Shown here in pieces: positions 1-6,049 of a stretch of DNA of 6,662 nucleotides. Position 1 is the stretch's first letter, and every line of letters begins with the position of its first letter. The stretch comes from Lachnospiraceae bacterium (lineage in GTDB: Bacteria; Bacillota; Clostridia; Lachnospirales; Lachnospiraceae): the NCBI GenBank assembly GCA_003519685.1, contig DOWG01000146.1, positions 10,894 to 17,555 of the forward strand, written 5' to 3'. Under the pieces are notes generated by a model that was not told the DNA's origin, made no database searches, and was given only the letters and a program-made list of their open reading frames with translations. The translations under genes and the position numbers were made by a program.

Positions 1-111
1 GTGACAACTCTTGATGATCAGTCCGACGATCCAATTACCATTGATACATCATTTACCTTTGATGATATTGAAGGATTAAGTTATTTTAATTTACCAGCAA
101 ACTATAGATAA
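1..111 (+). CDS. xkdM: Phage tail tube protein, XkdM-like (3' end only)
   Basis: Reading frame 1 is open from the window edge to a TAA at 109-111, giving 36 C-terminal residues; the true start lies outside the window, and the GTG at position 1 is simply the first codon seen. The peptide is acidic and ends with a 'TSFTFDDIEGL' type stretch, which resembles the 'FTFDD' C-terminal strand of PBSX XkdM (DUF2001) tail tube proteins. Its position directly upstream of the XkdN-type chaperone is also the XkdM position in PBSX-like operons. The tube protein forms the stacked inner rings of the contractile tail. The call rests mainly on gene order and a short C-terminal likeness; a different small structural protein cannot be excluded. 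Confidence 0.7.
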   Translation: MTTLDDQSDDPITIDTSFTFDDIEGLSYFNLPANYR

Positions 112-112
112 T

Positions 113-134
113 GGGAGCTCCGGCTCCCTTTTTT
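113..134 (+). terminator. Intrinsic terminator-like hairpin (attenuator) after the tube gene
   Basis: GGGAGC (113-118) pairs perfectly with GCTCCC (123-128) around a TCCG loop (119-122) and is followed by six T (129-134). A UCCG loop closed by C-G belongs to the very stable cUNCGg tetraloop class. The hairpin begins 2 nt after the tube stop codon, and only 14 nt separate the T-run from the next ATG, so no new promoter fits behind it. It probably acts as a partial terminator or an RNA 3' end stabiliser that lowers expression of the downstream genes relative to the tube. How strong it is cannot be judged from sequence alone. Confidence 0.78.
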
Positions 135-148
135 GAAAGGAGAACATT

Positions 149-553
149 ATGAGTTCATTAAAAGCATTCCTAAATCCTATTCAGGTAGAAAACAAAGAAG
201 TTATTGTATCGAACCGATTTCAAGAAGATGGAAAGCCAGTACCGTTTGTAATCAGACCAATTACCCAGGACGAAAATGATTTATTAATTAAGAAGCAGAC
301 TAAAATTGATAAAAAAGGTAGAGAAACCTTTGATAGAAATGGGTATACGGAAGGATTAGTAACCGCTGCTGTTGTTTTTCCTGATTTAAAAAACGCTGAA
401 TTACAAAAAGCATACAATGCGTTAGGAGAAGGATCTCTTCTTCGGAAGATGCTATATGCCGGGGAATATGCGGATTTATCAATTGAAGTACAAAAGTTTA
501 GCGGTTTTGATATTGATATTAATGACGATATCGAAGAAATAAAAAACGCATAA
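149..553 (+). CDS. xkdN: Phage tail assembly chaperone, XkdN family (short, unshifted form)
   Basis: 134 residues, starting at an ATG preceded by AAAGGAG (137-142). It matches the XkdN / Phage_TAC family in layout: an N-terminal 'LKAFLNP' start, an 'FVIRPIT..E' segment at about residues 33-42, 'VFPDLKNAELQKAYNALG' at about 76-93, and 'MLYAGEYADL' at about 101-110, ending in an acidic tail. Proteins of this family act like lambda gpG: they coat the tape measure protein, keep it soluble and help to start tube polymerisation, and they are absent from the mature tail. The gene sits between the tube and tape measure genes, as expected. Its last three sense codons and stop (AAA AAC GCA TAA) lie at a frameshift site, so a fraction of ribosomes should read on in the -1 frame to make the longer product described separately. 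Confidence 0.93.
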   Translation: MSSLKAFLNPIQVENKEVIVSNRFQEDGKPVPFVIRPITQDENDLLIKKQTKIDKKGRETFDRNGYTEGLVTAAVVFPDLKNAELQKAYNALGEGSLLRKMLYAGEYADLSIEVQKFSGFDIDINDDIEEIKNA

Positions 554-595
554 AGCAGGGTGATGCTGAATTTAATTTAGCACACTATGCCCTGC
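541..595 (+). promoter_or_regulatory. Programmed -1 ribosomal frameshift signal (slippery heptamer plus stem-loop)
   Basis: The xkdN frame reads ATA AAA AAC GCA TAA, so positions 541-547 form the canonical heptamer A_AAA_AAC in the correct phase. After a 7-nt spacer (548-554) comes a stem-loop: GCAGGG (555-560) pairs with CCCTGC (590-595), T561-A584 and G562-C583 follow, A563 is bulged, TGCT (564-567) pairs with AGCA (579-582), and G568-A570 can pair with T576-T578. The 3' side has a 5-nt bulge (585-589). The zero-frame stop at 551-553 lies just before the stem. Slippery site, spacing and structure all fit a stimulated -1 frameshift; efficiency cannot be read from the sequence. Confidence 0.88.
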
Positions 596-735
596 AAAAG
601 CTTCACATTCTTCCTTCGGTGCTAGCTAATATGTCTGAGAAGGAGCAAGCCTTTATTTACGCCAGCATCCAGATAAGAGTAGAGGAAGAAAGGAAGGAAG
701 CGTCTAAAATTAATGCGAAGGGAGGTAGAAGTTAA
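547..735 (+). CDS. -1 frameshift extension of the tail chaperone (T domain of a G/GT-type product)
   Basis: This frame is open from 526 to the TAA at 733-735. Joined by a -1 slip after the AAC codon at 545-547, it adds 62 residues to the first 133 of xkdN, for a product of about 195 residues (149-547 joined to 547-735). The extension reads roughly as 'AHYALQKLHILPSVLANMSE' followed by 'FIYASIQIRVEEERKEA', the usual look of T domains: a helical stretch, 'A.I.IR.E.E..EA', and a basic end. The only in-frame starts, GTG 619 and ATG 631, lack a Shine-Dalgarno sequence and would remove the first half of the domain, so independent translation is unlikely. In lambda the T part binds the tube protein while G binds the tape measure. 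The stop overlaps the tape measure ATG by one base (TAATG). The frame and motif are seen directly; the function is from known phage tails. Confidence 0.88.
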   Translation, partial: RIKQGDAEFNLAHYALQKLHILPSVLANMSEKEQAFIYASIQIRVEEERKEASKINAKGGRS

Positions 736-2681
736 TGGCAACCCTTAAAGCAATGTTTCAACTAACTGATGGCTATACCAGGACCATAGAAAGAGTTATG
801 CAAAAAACTGATCAAGCATCAGGCAAAATATTAAATGCTAGTGGAAACACTGATAAATTCAATCGACAGCTTGAAGCGACTGGAGTAAGCGCAGGAAGAG
901 CCAGCGGAGGAATAAATAAGCTTATTCGTGGAGTGCTAACAATATCTGGGTTGATGAAAGGAATGCGTATCACTGATGAATACACCAATACGGCAGCCAG
1001 ACTGGATCTAATTAACGATGGACTGCAGACACAAACAGAACTCCAAGACAAGATATTTGCAGCAGCTAATCGCTCTAGGGGTGCTTATGGTGAAATGGCT
1101 TCTGCCGTAGGTAAGATGGGGCTATTAGCAAAAGATGCCTTTACATCAAATGATGAACTGATAGCATTTACAGAGCTGGTTCAAAAATCATTCAAGGTCG
1201 GTGGTGCAGACACATCCGAACAACAGGGTGCCATGAGACAATTATCCCAAGCAATGGCTTCTGGCAGACTTCAGGGGGATGAACTTGTATCTATTATGGA
1301 GAATGCCCCAATGGTTTATGACGCTATAGCAAAATATATGAATCTATCAAAGGGTAAGCTTAAAGAGTTATCATCCCAAGGTGCAATAACATCTGACATT
1401 ATCAAAAACGCTATGTTTATGGCTGCAGATGATATCAATAATAAGTACGCTAAGATGCCAAAGACGTTTGCTGACGTTTGGAATAAAATCAAAAATGGTG
1501 CTACAAAAGCTTTTAGACCGCTTATACAAAGAGTTAATAAGACGATCAATACTAAAAAGTTTGAAAAATTCACTGACCAGATGGTAAACGGTTTTAGTGT
1601 AATGGCTAATGCGGCAGGAAAGGCACTAGATGGTATTAGCAGTGCTTATGATTATATAAACAATAATTGGGATAAGCTGGTTCCGATTATCGAGGGAGCA
1701 ACTGCCGCTTGGCTAGCATATAAAGGCGCTCTATTGCTGGCTAGTGGAGCGCAATGGGCGGTGAATATTGCAACAGCCGCTAACCCAATAGGACTAACAA
1801 TACTCTTGGTTGCAGGCTTAACCGCAGCTGTAGTGCTTCTATGGGAAAAGTCGGAAGGGTACAGAAAATTTGTCGGGAGCGCATGGGGTTTTATTATTAA
1901 AGTGACGGCGCAGGGTTATAATGCATACGTAAAGTTCTTTAATATGTATCGCATTGGATGGAACAGATCAATAGACACGCTTGATCTTTTTGTAAAAGCA
2001 ACAAGGCTTGGAATGAAATCTATTGTTGTGATGACGGGCAAAGCTGTAGCAGGAATGATCAGCTTATTTAGTCCACTCATAGATACAATAGGTAAAGTCA
2101 TAGATGCCTATAATATAGTTGCAAAAGCATCGGGAAAAAAGACAATAAACTTTGACGTAAGTTCAAAAAATTTAGCAGGACTTGTTAAAGCCGCCACTGG
2201 TAAGGCAGTAAGTGGAATAGATGATGCCTTCTCCGGCATTAGCGGGCTGTTAGATAGGGCTAAAATTGATAATCCAATGCGATTACTTGACCTGGATAAA
2301 GTCAATGCGTTTGCAGATTACGTTGGTGAAACCATAGGTGATTTCACCATATCGGGATGGCTTAAAGATACATTTGCAAGTATAGCGAAGCAAATACCAG
2401 GGCAAAACGATGATAAGGGCTATGATCTAAGCCAATTTGGTACTGACCAACACCCGATCAATGTGAAAGGTAAAGTCAATATGTCCGATGAGGATCTTAG
2501 ATATCTCCGTGATATTGCAGAGCGGGAATACATTAATAAGTTCAGTACTGCTACTCTTGCACCTAATATAAGCTTTACCTTCGGAGATGTTCGGGAAACC
2601 GCTGATGTAAATGAAATAAAAGGTACGCTTGAAATGATGATGCGTGAAGAGATCGCAGTAGCTGCAGAAGGGAATTATTAA
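735..2681 (+). CDS. xkdO: Phage tail tape measure protein, XkdO-like
   Basis: 648 residues from an ATG preceded by GGAGG (721-725, 9-nt spacer) and overlapping the chaperone extension stop by one base. Residues 1-60 look helical and polar. The region at about 80-260 carries the tape measure N-terminal domain (TIGR02675 type), clearest at about 164-226, where 'LSQAMASGRLQGDEL', 'MENAPMVYDAIAKYM' and 'KELSSQGAITSDIIKNAM' occur in order. Residues 314-371 are strongly hydrophobic (Ala/Leu/Val-rich), as is usual for segments of these proteins that may insert into the host membrane during ejection. The C-terminal 70 residues ('KGKVNMSDEDLRYLRDIAE' onward) form a conserved-looking end that probably docks to the hub. 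The protein sets tail length and leaves the tube at ejection. At about 0.15 nm per residue it suggests a tail of at most about 97 nm, much shorter than that of PBSX with its much larger XkdO. Confidence 0.95.
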   Translation: MATLKAMFQLTDGYTRTIERVMQKTDQASGKILNASGNTDKFNRQLEATGVSAGRASGGINKLIRGVLTISGLMKGMRITDEYTNTAARLDLINDGLQTQTELQDKIFAAANRSRGAYGEMASAVGKMGLLAKDAFTSNDELIAFTELVQKSFKVGGADTSEQQGAMRQLSQAMASGRLQGDELVSIMENAPMVYDAIAKYMNLSKGKLKELSSQGAITSDIIKNAMFMAADDINNKYAKMPKTFADVWNKIKNGATKAFRPLIQRVNKTINTKKFEKFTDQMVNGFSVMANAAGKALDGISSAYDYINNNWDKLVPIIEGATAAWLAYKGALLLASGAQWAVNIATAANPIGLTILLVAGLTAAVVLLWEKSEGYRKFVGSAWGFIIKVTAQGYNAYVKFFNMYRIGWNRSIDTLDLFVKATRLGMKSIVVMTGKAVAGMISLFSPLIDTIGKVIDAYNIVAKASGKKTINFDVSSKNLAGLVKAATGKAVSGIDDAFSGISGLLDRAKIDNPMRLLDLDKVNAFADYVGETIGDFTISGWLKDTFASIAKQIPGQNDDKGYDLSQFGTDQHPINVKGKVNMSDEDLRYLRDIAEREYINKFSTATLAPNISFTFGDVRETADVNEIKGTLEMMMREEIAVAAEGNY

Positions 2682-2683
2682 TT

Positions 2684-3472
2684 ATGAGTTTTGCATTATT
2701 TTTCAAAAAGGATAATATGGTATATCATCTCCCGGTCAATCCAGAGCAGATTGAAACTACTTCCGTACAGGCTATAGAAAAGTATGAAGTTTTAAAACTT
2801 GGCCAGATTGCGATACCTACTCACATGGAACTGACAGAATATTCGTTTGAGGTAGAATTGCCAAAAGAGCCATATCATTATGTAGAGACTTCCGGGGATT
2901 TTAGAGATGCGGATTTTTATTTAAACCTTTTTCGGACATGGAGAAAAAGCCAGGAGCCGGTACGGTTTATAGCGAGCAATGGAGTTGGTGATGACATAAA
3001 TACATTGGTATTGATTGAAGAATTATCAGTAACTGAGAAAGCTGGAGAAGAGGGAGACAAGTATGTATCCTTTAAACTGCTTGAATATCGGGAATTTGGT
3101 AAAAAATCTGCCGTTATTAAGTCCTTATCAACGGGAAAAGCTAAAAAGAAAAAAGTATCTTCAGGTAAAACGAACCCTAAAAGTACCGGATCTTATGTGG
3201 TTAAGTCTGGCGATACACTATGGGGCATTGCAAAAAAATATTACGGAGAAGGCACAAAGTACAATATCATCTATAACGCAAATAAAGATAAGATCAAAAA
3301 TCCTGCAGTCATAAATATAGGATGGAAACTTAAAATTCCATCGACAAATGAATTTTCAAAATATTCCGCTCCATTGCCTAAAACGATAAAAAAAGAACCC
3401 AAACTTCCAAAGTACACCGGTGGGGTTTCTGCTTCCGGGAGAACGCACTCATCAGGGGGTGGAAGATTTTGA
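2684..3472 (+). CDS. xkdP: Baseplate protein with LysM domain, XkdP-like
   Basis: 262 residues, ATG two bases after the tape measure stop, with an AGAAGGGA site (2666-2673) inside the end of that gene. Residues 1-142 form the XkdP N-terminal domain ('NPEQIETTSVQAIEKYEVL', 'LGQIAIPTHMELTEYSFEVELP', 'LFRTWRKSQEPVRFI', then 'VSFKLLEYREF'), which is typical of the PBSX and clostridial family. A Lys/Ser-rich linker (about 148-168) leads to one LysM domain at about 170-218 ('YVVKSGDTLWGIAKKYYGEG', then 'IYNANKD.I.NP..I..GWKLKIP'). Such proteins lie in the inner baseplate; T4 gp53, a LysM-fold protein that joins wedges to the hub, is a plausible structural counterpart. The LysM domain may therefore be structural rather than peptidoglycan-binding. 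The last 44 residues are Pro/Lys-rich, then Gly/Ser-rich, a low-complexity tail whose final Gly codons double as the xkdQ ribosome binding site. Confidence 0.93.
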   Translation: MSFALFFKKDNMVYHLPVNPEQIETTSVQAIEKYEVLKLGQIAIPTHMELTEYSFEVELPKEPYHYVETSGDFRDADFYLNLFRTWRKSQEPVRFIASNGVGDDINTLVLIEELSVTEKAGEEGDKYVSFKLLEYREFGKKSAVIKSLSTGKAKKKKVSSGKTNPKSTGSYVVKSGDTLWGIAKKYYGEGTKYNIIYNANKDKIKNPAVINIGWKLKIPSTNEFSKYSAPLPKTIKKEPKLPKYTGGVSASGRTHSSGGGRF

Positions 3473-4410
3473 TGGAATTCTTAATTGAAACCAATGGAGA
3501 AATGTATGAGATTAGCGAGCTTGTTAAGTCCGTATCGTATACTGATAGACTGAATGATGGATGCAGCAAGCTCGAGTTTTCTTTCGTGGATGACGACATA
3601 AAAATTGAGAATGGCAGGCCGGTTCGATTTAAATATGATGGTGCAAATATATTCTCCGGAATTATTTTCAAACATGGTCAAAACAAGAAAAAAGAGATTG
3701 AAGTAATTGCTTATGATCAACTTAGATATGCAAAGGCTAAAGATACAATCGTAGTTAAAGGAGACACCCTCGATGCATTATGCACCAAGATGTGTAATTA
3801 TTTTGGTCTTAGAAAAGGTGTTTTTAAAAAATTTAATTACACACTGCCCACATCGGTACAGGACGATAAGACCTGGCTGGATATTATGTATCAGGCTATA
3901 AGCGACACCCTGATGAATAAGGGCAAATGGTGTTCTCTTCGTGACGAATTTGGATCTGTATGCCTTAGAGATTTAGAGGGTTTAGCACTTGATCTTGTAC
4001 TGGGTGATGAAAGCTTATGCTACGATTATGAATATTCAAAATCCATAGATGATAACTTTTATAATCAGATTAAGCTTGCTATGGATAATGAAAAAACAGG
4101 CAAAAGAGAATTATATATCACTAAAGATAGCGGATCCATAAAGAAATACGGATTATTGCAGTATTTTGAAGTATTAGACAAGAACGGGAAGCCGGCACAG
4201 GCAAAATCTAAAGCAGATATGCTACTAAAACTATATAATCGGGAGACAGAAACTCTAACTTTAAATTGCCTGGGTGATAGTAGAGTTAGAGCCGGAACGG
4301 GATTTTACGGAAGCATTGAAGATATAGGACTGAACAAAAGGCTTATCGTTCGTTCTGTTACCCACAACTTCCTCCCTGTCCACACCATGAAGATTGAGGT
4401 GGCAATATGA
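3472..4410 (+). CDS. xkdQ: Baseplate hub protein, XkdQ-like (gp27-type)
   Basis: 312 residues from the ATG at 3472. A TTG at 3469 is in frame one codon earlier, but the ATG overlaps the xkdP stop as TGATG and lies 9 nt after the purine-rich AGGGGGTGG (3454-3462), so it is preferred. The protein shows the XkdQ plan: an N-terminal beta-rich region with 'VKSVSYTDRLNDGCSKLEFSF' (about 18-38), 'VRFKYDGANIFSGIIF' (about 51-66) and 'EIEVIAYDQLRYAKAKDT' (about 75-92), a middle domain, and an end with 'RLIVRSVTHNFLPVHTMKIEV' (about 290-310). By relation to T4 gp27 and P2 gpD, this protein should form the trimeric hub under the tube that holds the spike. Seven cysteines are present (31, 104, 108, 154, 164, 183, 266), rather many for a hub protein; no metal-site spacing is clear. 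Confidence 0.92.
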   Translation: MEFLIETNGEMYEISELVKSVSYTDRLNDGCSKLEFSFVDDDIKIENGRPVRFKYDGANIFSGIIFKHGQNKKKEIEVIAYDQLRYAKAKDTIVVKGDTLDALCTKMCNYFGLRKGVFKKFNYTLPTSVQDDKTWLDIMYQAISDTLMNKGKWCSLRDEFGSVCLRDLEGLALDLVLGDESLCYDYEYSKSIDDNFYNQIKLAMDNEKTGKRELYITKDSGSIKKYGLLQYFEVLDKNGKPAQAKSKADMLLKLYNRETETLTLNCLGDSRVRAGTGFYGSIEDIGLNKRLIVRSVTHNFLPVHTMKIEVAI

Positions 4411-4640
4411 TAAATGAGATTAAGACTATAGTGCAAAATTATCTCAATAATGCTAAGTTGTGCGCTCTGCAGGTTGGTGCAGTTACGGCTGATGGGATTA
4501 AAGTCAGTGATAAATTAATTATACCGAATGAGCTTATTGTAGGGAATTTGAAAGCTACTCTCGTAACCGGCCAGCAAGTCAGATTACTCCGGGATCATGG
4601 CGGGCAAAAATTCTATATCCTGGAGGTGATTAATCAATGA
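4407..4640 (+). CDS. xkdR: DUF2577 family baseplate protein, XkdR-like, short form
   Basis: 77 residues; ATG overlaps the xkdQ stop by 4 nt (ATGA), with GAGGTG at 4396-4401. The N-terminus is a short helix (residues 1-19), followed by a beta-rich part with 'LCALQVGAVTADGIKVSDKL' (about 18-37) and the family signature 'LVTGQQVRLLRDHGGQKFYILEVI' at about 52-75, which resembles the 'LKVGDKVLLLRVQGGQ.Y.VLDR' end of DUF2577 proteins. As I recall the family, longer members have an extra central segment with histidines between the 'L.LP...L' strand and this C-terminal signature; here the two are almost directly joined. DUF2577 proteins are always found between the hub and the gp25-like gene, and an OB-like fold with a role at the hub/spike tip is plausible, but that is inference. 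Confidence 0.85.
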   Translation: MINEIKTIVQNYLNNAKLCALQVGAVTADGIKVSDKLIIPNELIVGNLKATLVTGQQVRLLRDHGGQKFYILEVINQ

Positions 4641-5032
4641 TCCCAGAAAACTTAATTGAAACGGATTTAGAGGTTACAGAGGACATTGAGACCGCAAGGA
4701 CATATAAAATATCAGACAATAAGATACAAGGCTTTACGGACGAAATAGGAGCATTGGAGCAAGCTATATATAAGGTGATGAGTACTGAAAAGTATGAGTA
4801 TCCGATATATAGCTTTTCTTATGGAATTGAACTAGAAAGTCTTATAGGAAAAGATCCTTTGTATGTCCAGATAGAATTAAAAAGAAGGATTGCAGAATGC
4901 CTGCTCCAGGACGAAAGAATAAAAAGTGTAGATAACTTCCGCTTCGATGTATCTGGTGATGAAATGCTCTGTACATTTGATGTAAGTAGTATTTATGGCA
5001 ACATTACGGTCCAACAGGAGGTGAATTATTAA
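4637..5032 (+). CDS. xkdS: Baseplate wedge protein, XkdS-like (DUF2634, gp25-type)
   Basis: 131 residues; ATG overlaps the xkdR stop by 4 nt (ATGA), with GGAGGTG (4622-4628) 8 nt upstream. The conserved core is 'GFTDEIGALEQAIYKVMSTE' (about 32-51) and 'YEYPIYSFSYGIELESLIGK' (about 53-72), followed by 'ELKRRIAECLLQDERIKSVD' (about 79-98), the layout of DUF2634 and of T4 gp25-like proteins. These small wedge proteins provide the platform from which the contractile sheath starts to polymerise, so their presence supports a contractile tail. The length is normal for the family. It lies between DUF2577 and baseplate J as in PBSX. Confidence 0.93.
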   Translation: MIPENLIETDLEVTEDIETARTYKISDNKIQGFTDEIGALEQAIYKVMSTEKYEYPIYSFSYGIELESLIGKDPLYVQIELKRRIAECLLQDERIKSVDNFRFDVSGDEMLCTFDVSSIYGNITVQQEVNY

Positions 5033-6048
5033 TGTGGGAAGATATGACCTATGAAAATATACTGAATGATATGCTTAGTAGAGTGACCTCCGATGTAGAT
5101 AAAAGGGAAGGTTCGATAATTTATGATGCGTTAGCTCCTGCTGCATATAAACTGGCGGAATCTTATTTTATGCTAAATCTTTTTCTAGACTTAGTATCTG
5201 GGGATACAGCGGTGGGTGAATACCTGGACCGGGTAGTTGCGGATTATGGTATAACCAGGAAGCCTGCTACTTATGCAATCAGGCAGATAGAAACAAATGG
5301 AACTATTGATATTGGTACGAGATGGGGGCTAAACGATACGACCTATATAATTACAGAATTAAAATCAGAACATACCTATCAGGCACAATGCGAACAAATT
5401 GGCTCTATTGGAAATCAGTATTCAGGGCAGCTAGAAAACATTGATAATGTGTCCGGCGTAACAGCAAGCCTGACAGATATTATCACATCAGGAGAAGAGG
5501 AAGAAACGGACGATAATCTTCGGTCAAGATTTTATTCCCAGGTGCAGTCTACATCCACAAGCGGTAATGTATATGATTATAAAAGATGGGCACTTGAAGT
5601 ACCCGGGTGTGGTGATGCGAAAGTATTTCCTTTATGGGATGGGAATGGGACGGTGAAGGTACTGGTAATCAATGAAAACATGGAAATTGATCCTGACTTG
5701 CCGGCAGTTGTGTATGAATATATTGAAACGGTTCGCCCGATCGGGGCTACAGTCACGGTAGAAAGTCCAAAGGAGAAAATCATTAACATTGCTGCAAATA
5801 TTGCACTTGATGGAAGTGCTTCGCAGGAAGATGTTAAGGCTGAATTTGCTTCTTTGGCAGCGGAGTATTTTAGAAATGCAACCTTTGATTTCTATACCAT
5901 CAGCTATGCAAAAATAGGCAGCCTGTTATTATCAGTCCCGGGTGTTGCTGATTATAGTGGATTATTGCTAAACGGCGATACTAAAAATATTATTATTGGT
6001 GAAGATGAAATGCCTATTCTTGATGACATAACACTGGCGGAGGTGTGA
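5032..6048 (+). CDS. xkdT: Baseplate J family protein, XkdT-like
   Basis: 338 residues; ATG overlaps the xkdS stop by one base (TAATG), and a near-perfect AGGAGGTGA (5016-5024) sits 7 nt upstream. Family hallmarks are seen throughout: an N-terminal helical part with 'DVDKREGSIIYDALAPAAYK' (about 21-40) and 'AVGEYLDRVVADYGITRKPA' (about 60-79), the central 'EETDDNLRSRFYSQVQS' (about 157-173) with 'TSGNVYDYKRWALEVPGCGD' (about 176-195) and 'AKVFPLWDGNGTVKVLVI' (about 196-213), and a C-terminal 'VRPIGATVTVESPKE' (about 234-248). This is the standard Baseplate_J (PF04865) order and length. The protein is the main wedge component, homologous to P2 gpJ and T4 gp6, and forms the ring that opens when the tail contracts. 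The last codons GAG GTG TGA also provide the ribosome binding site of the next gene. Confidence 0.96.
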   Translation: MWEDMTYENILNDMLSRVTSDVDKREGSIIYDALAPAAYKLAESYFMLNLFLDLVSGDTAVGEYLDRVVADYGITRKPATYAIRQIETNGTIDIGTRWGLNDTTYIITELKSEHTYQAQCEQIGSIGNQYSGQLENIDNVSGVTASLTDIITSGEEEETDDNLRSRFYSQVQSTSTSGNVYDYKRWALEVPGCGDAKVFPLWDGNGTVKVLVINENMEIDPDLPAVVYEYIETVRPIGATVTVESPKEKIINIAANIALDGSASQEDVKAEFASLAAEYFRNATFDFYTISYAKIGSLLLSVPGVADYSGLLLNGDTKNIIIGEDEMPILDDITLAEV

Positions 6049-6049
6049 C

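Noticed and set aside
68..112. Possible promoter (TTGAAG at 68-73 and TATAGATAAT at 103-112) upstream of xkdN
   Set aside because: The two elements are about 30 nt or more apart, far from the normal 17 nt, and any transcript would start at or inside the terminator hairpin.
619..735. Independent small gene starting at GTG 619 or ATG 631
   Set aside because: No Shine-Dalgarno sequence stands before either codon and T-domain sequence continues upstream of both; the frameshift signal explains the frame better.
1674..1847. Tape measure hydrophobic stretch as a separate membrane protein
   Set aside because: It is in frame within one intact 648-residue tape measure protein, and such hydrophobic segments are normal in this family.
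3063..3314. 83-codon plus-strand frame inside xkdP
   Set aside because: It overlaps the conserved end of the XkdP N-terminal domain and the LysM domain in another frame, and its translation has no recognisable domain.
3157..3342. XkdP LysM domain as sign of a cell wall hydrolase
   Set aside because: No catalytic domain accompanies it, and LysM folds are standard structural parts of this baseplate protein family.
3378..3671. 97-codon open frame on the minus strand across the xkdP/xkdQ junction
   Set aside because: It lies antisense to two well-recognised genes, has no ribosome binding site or recognisable domain, and is explained by low stop density opposite real coding sequence.
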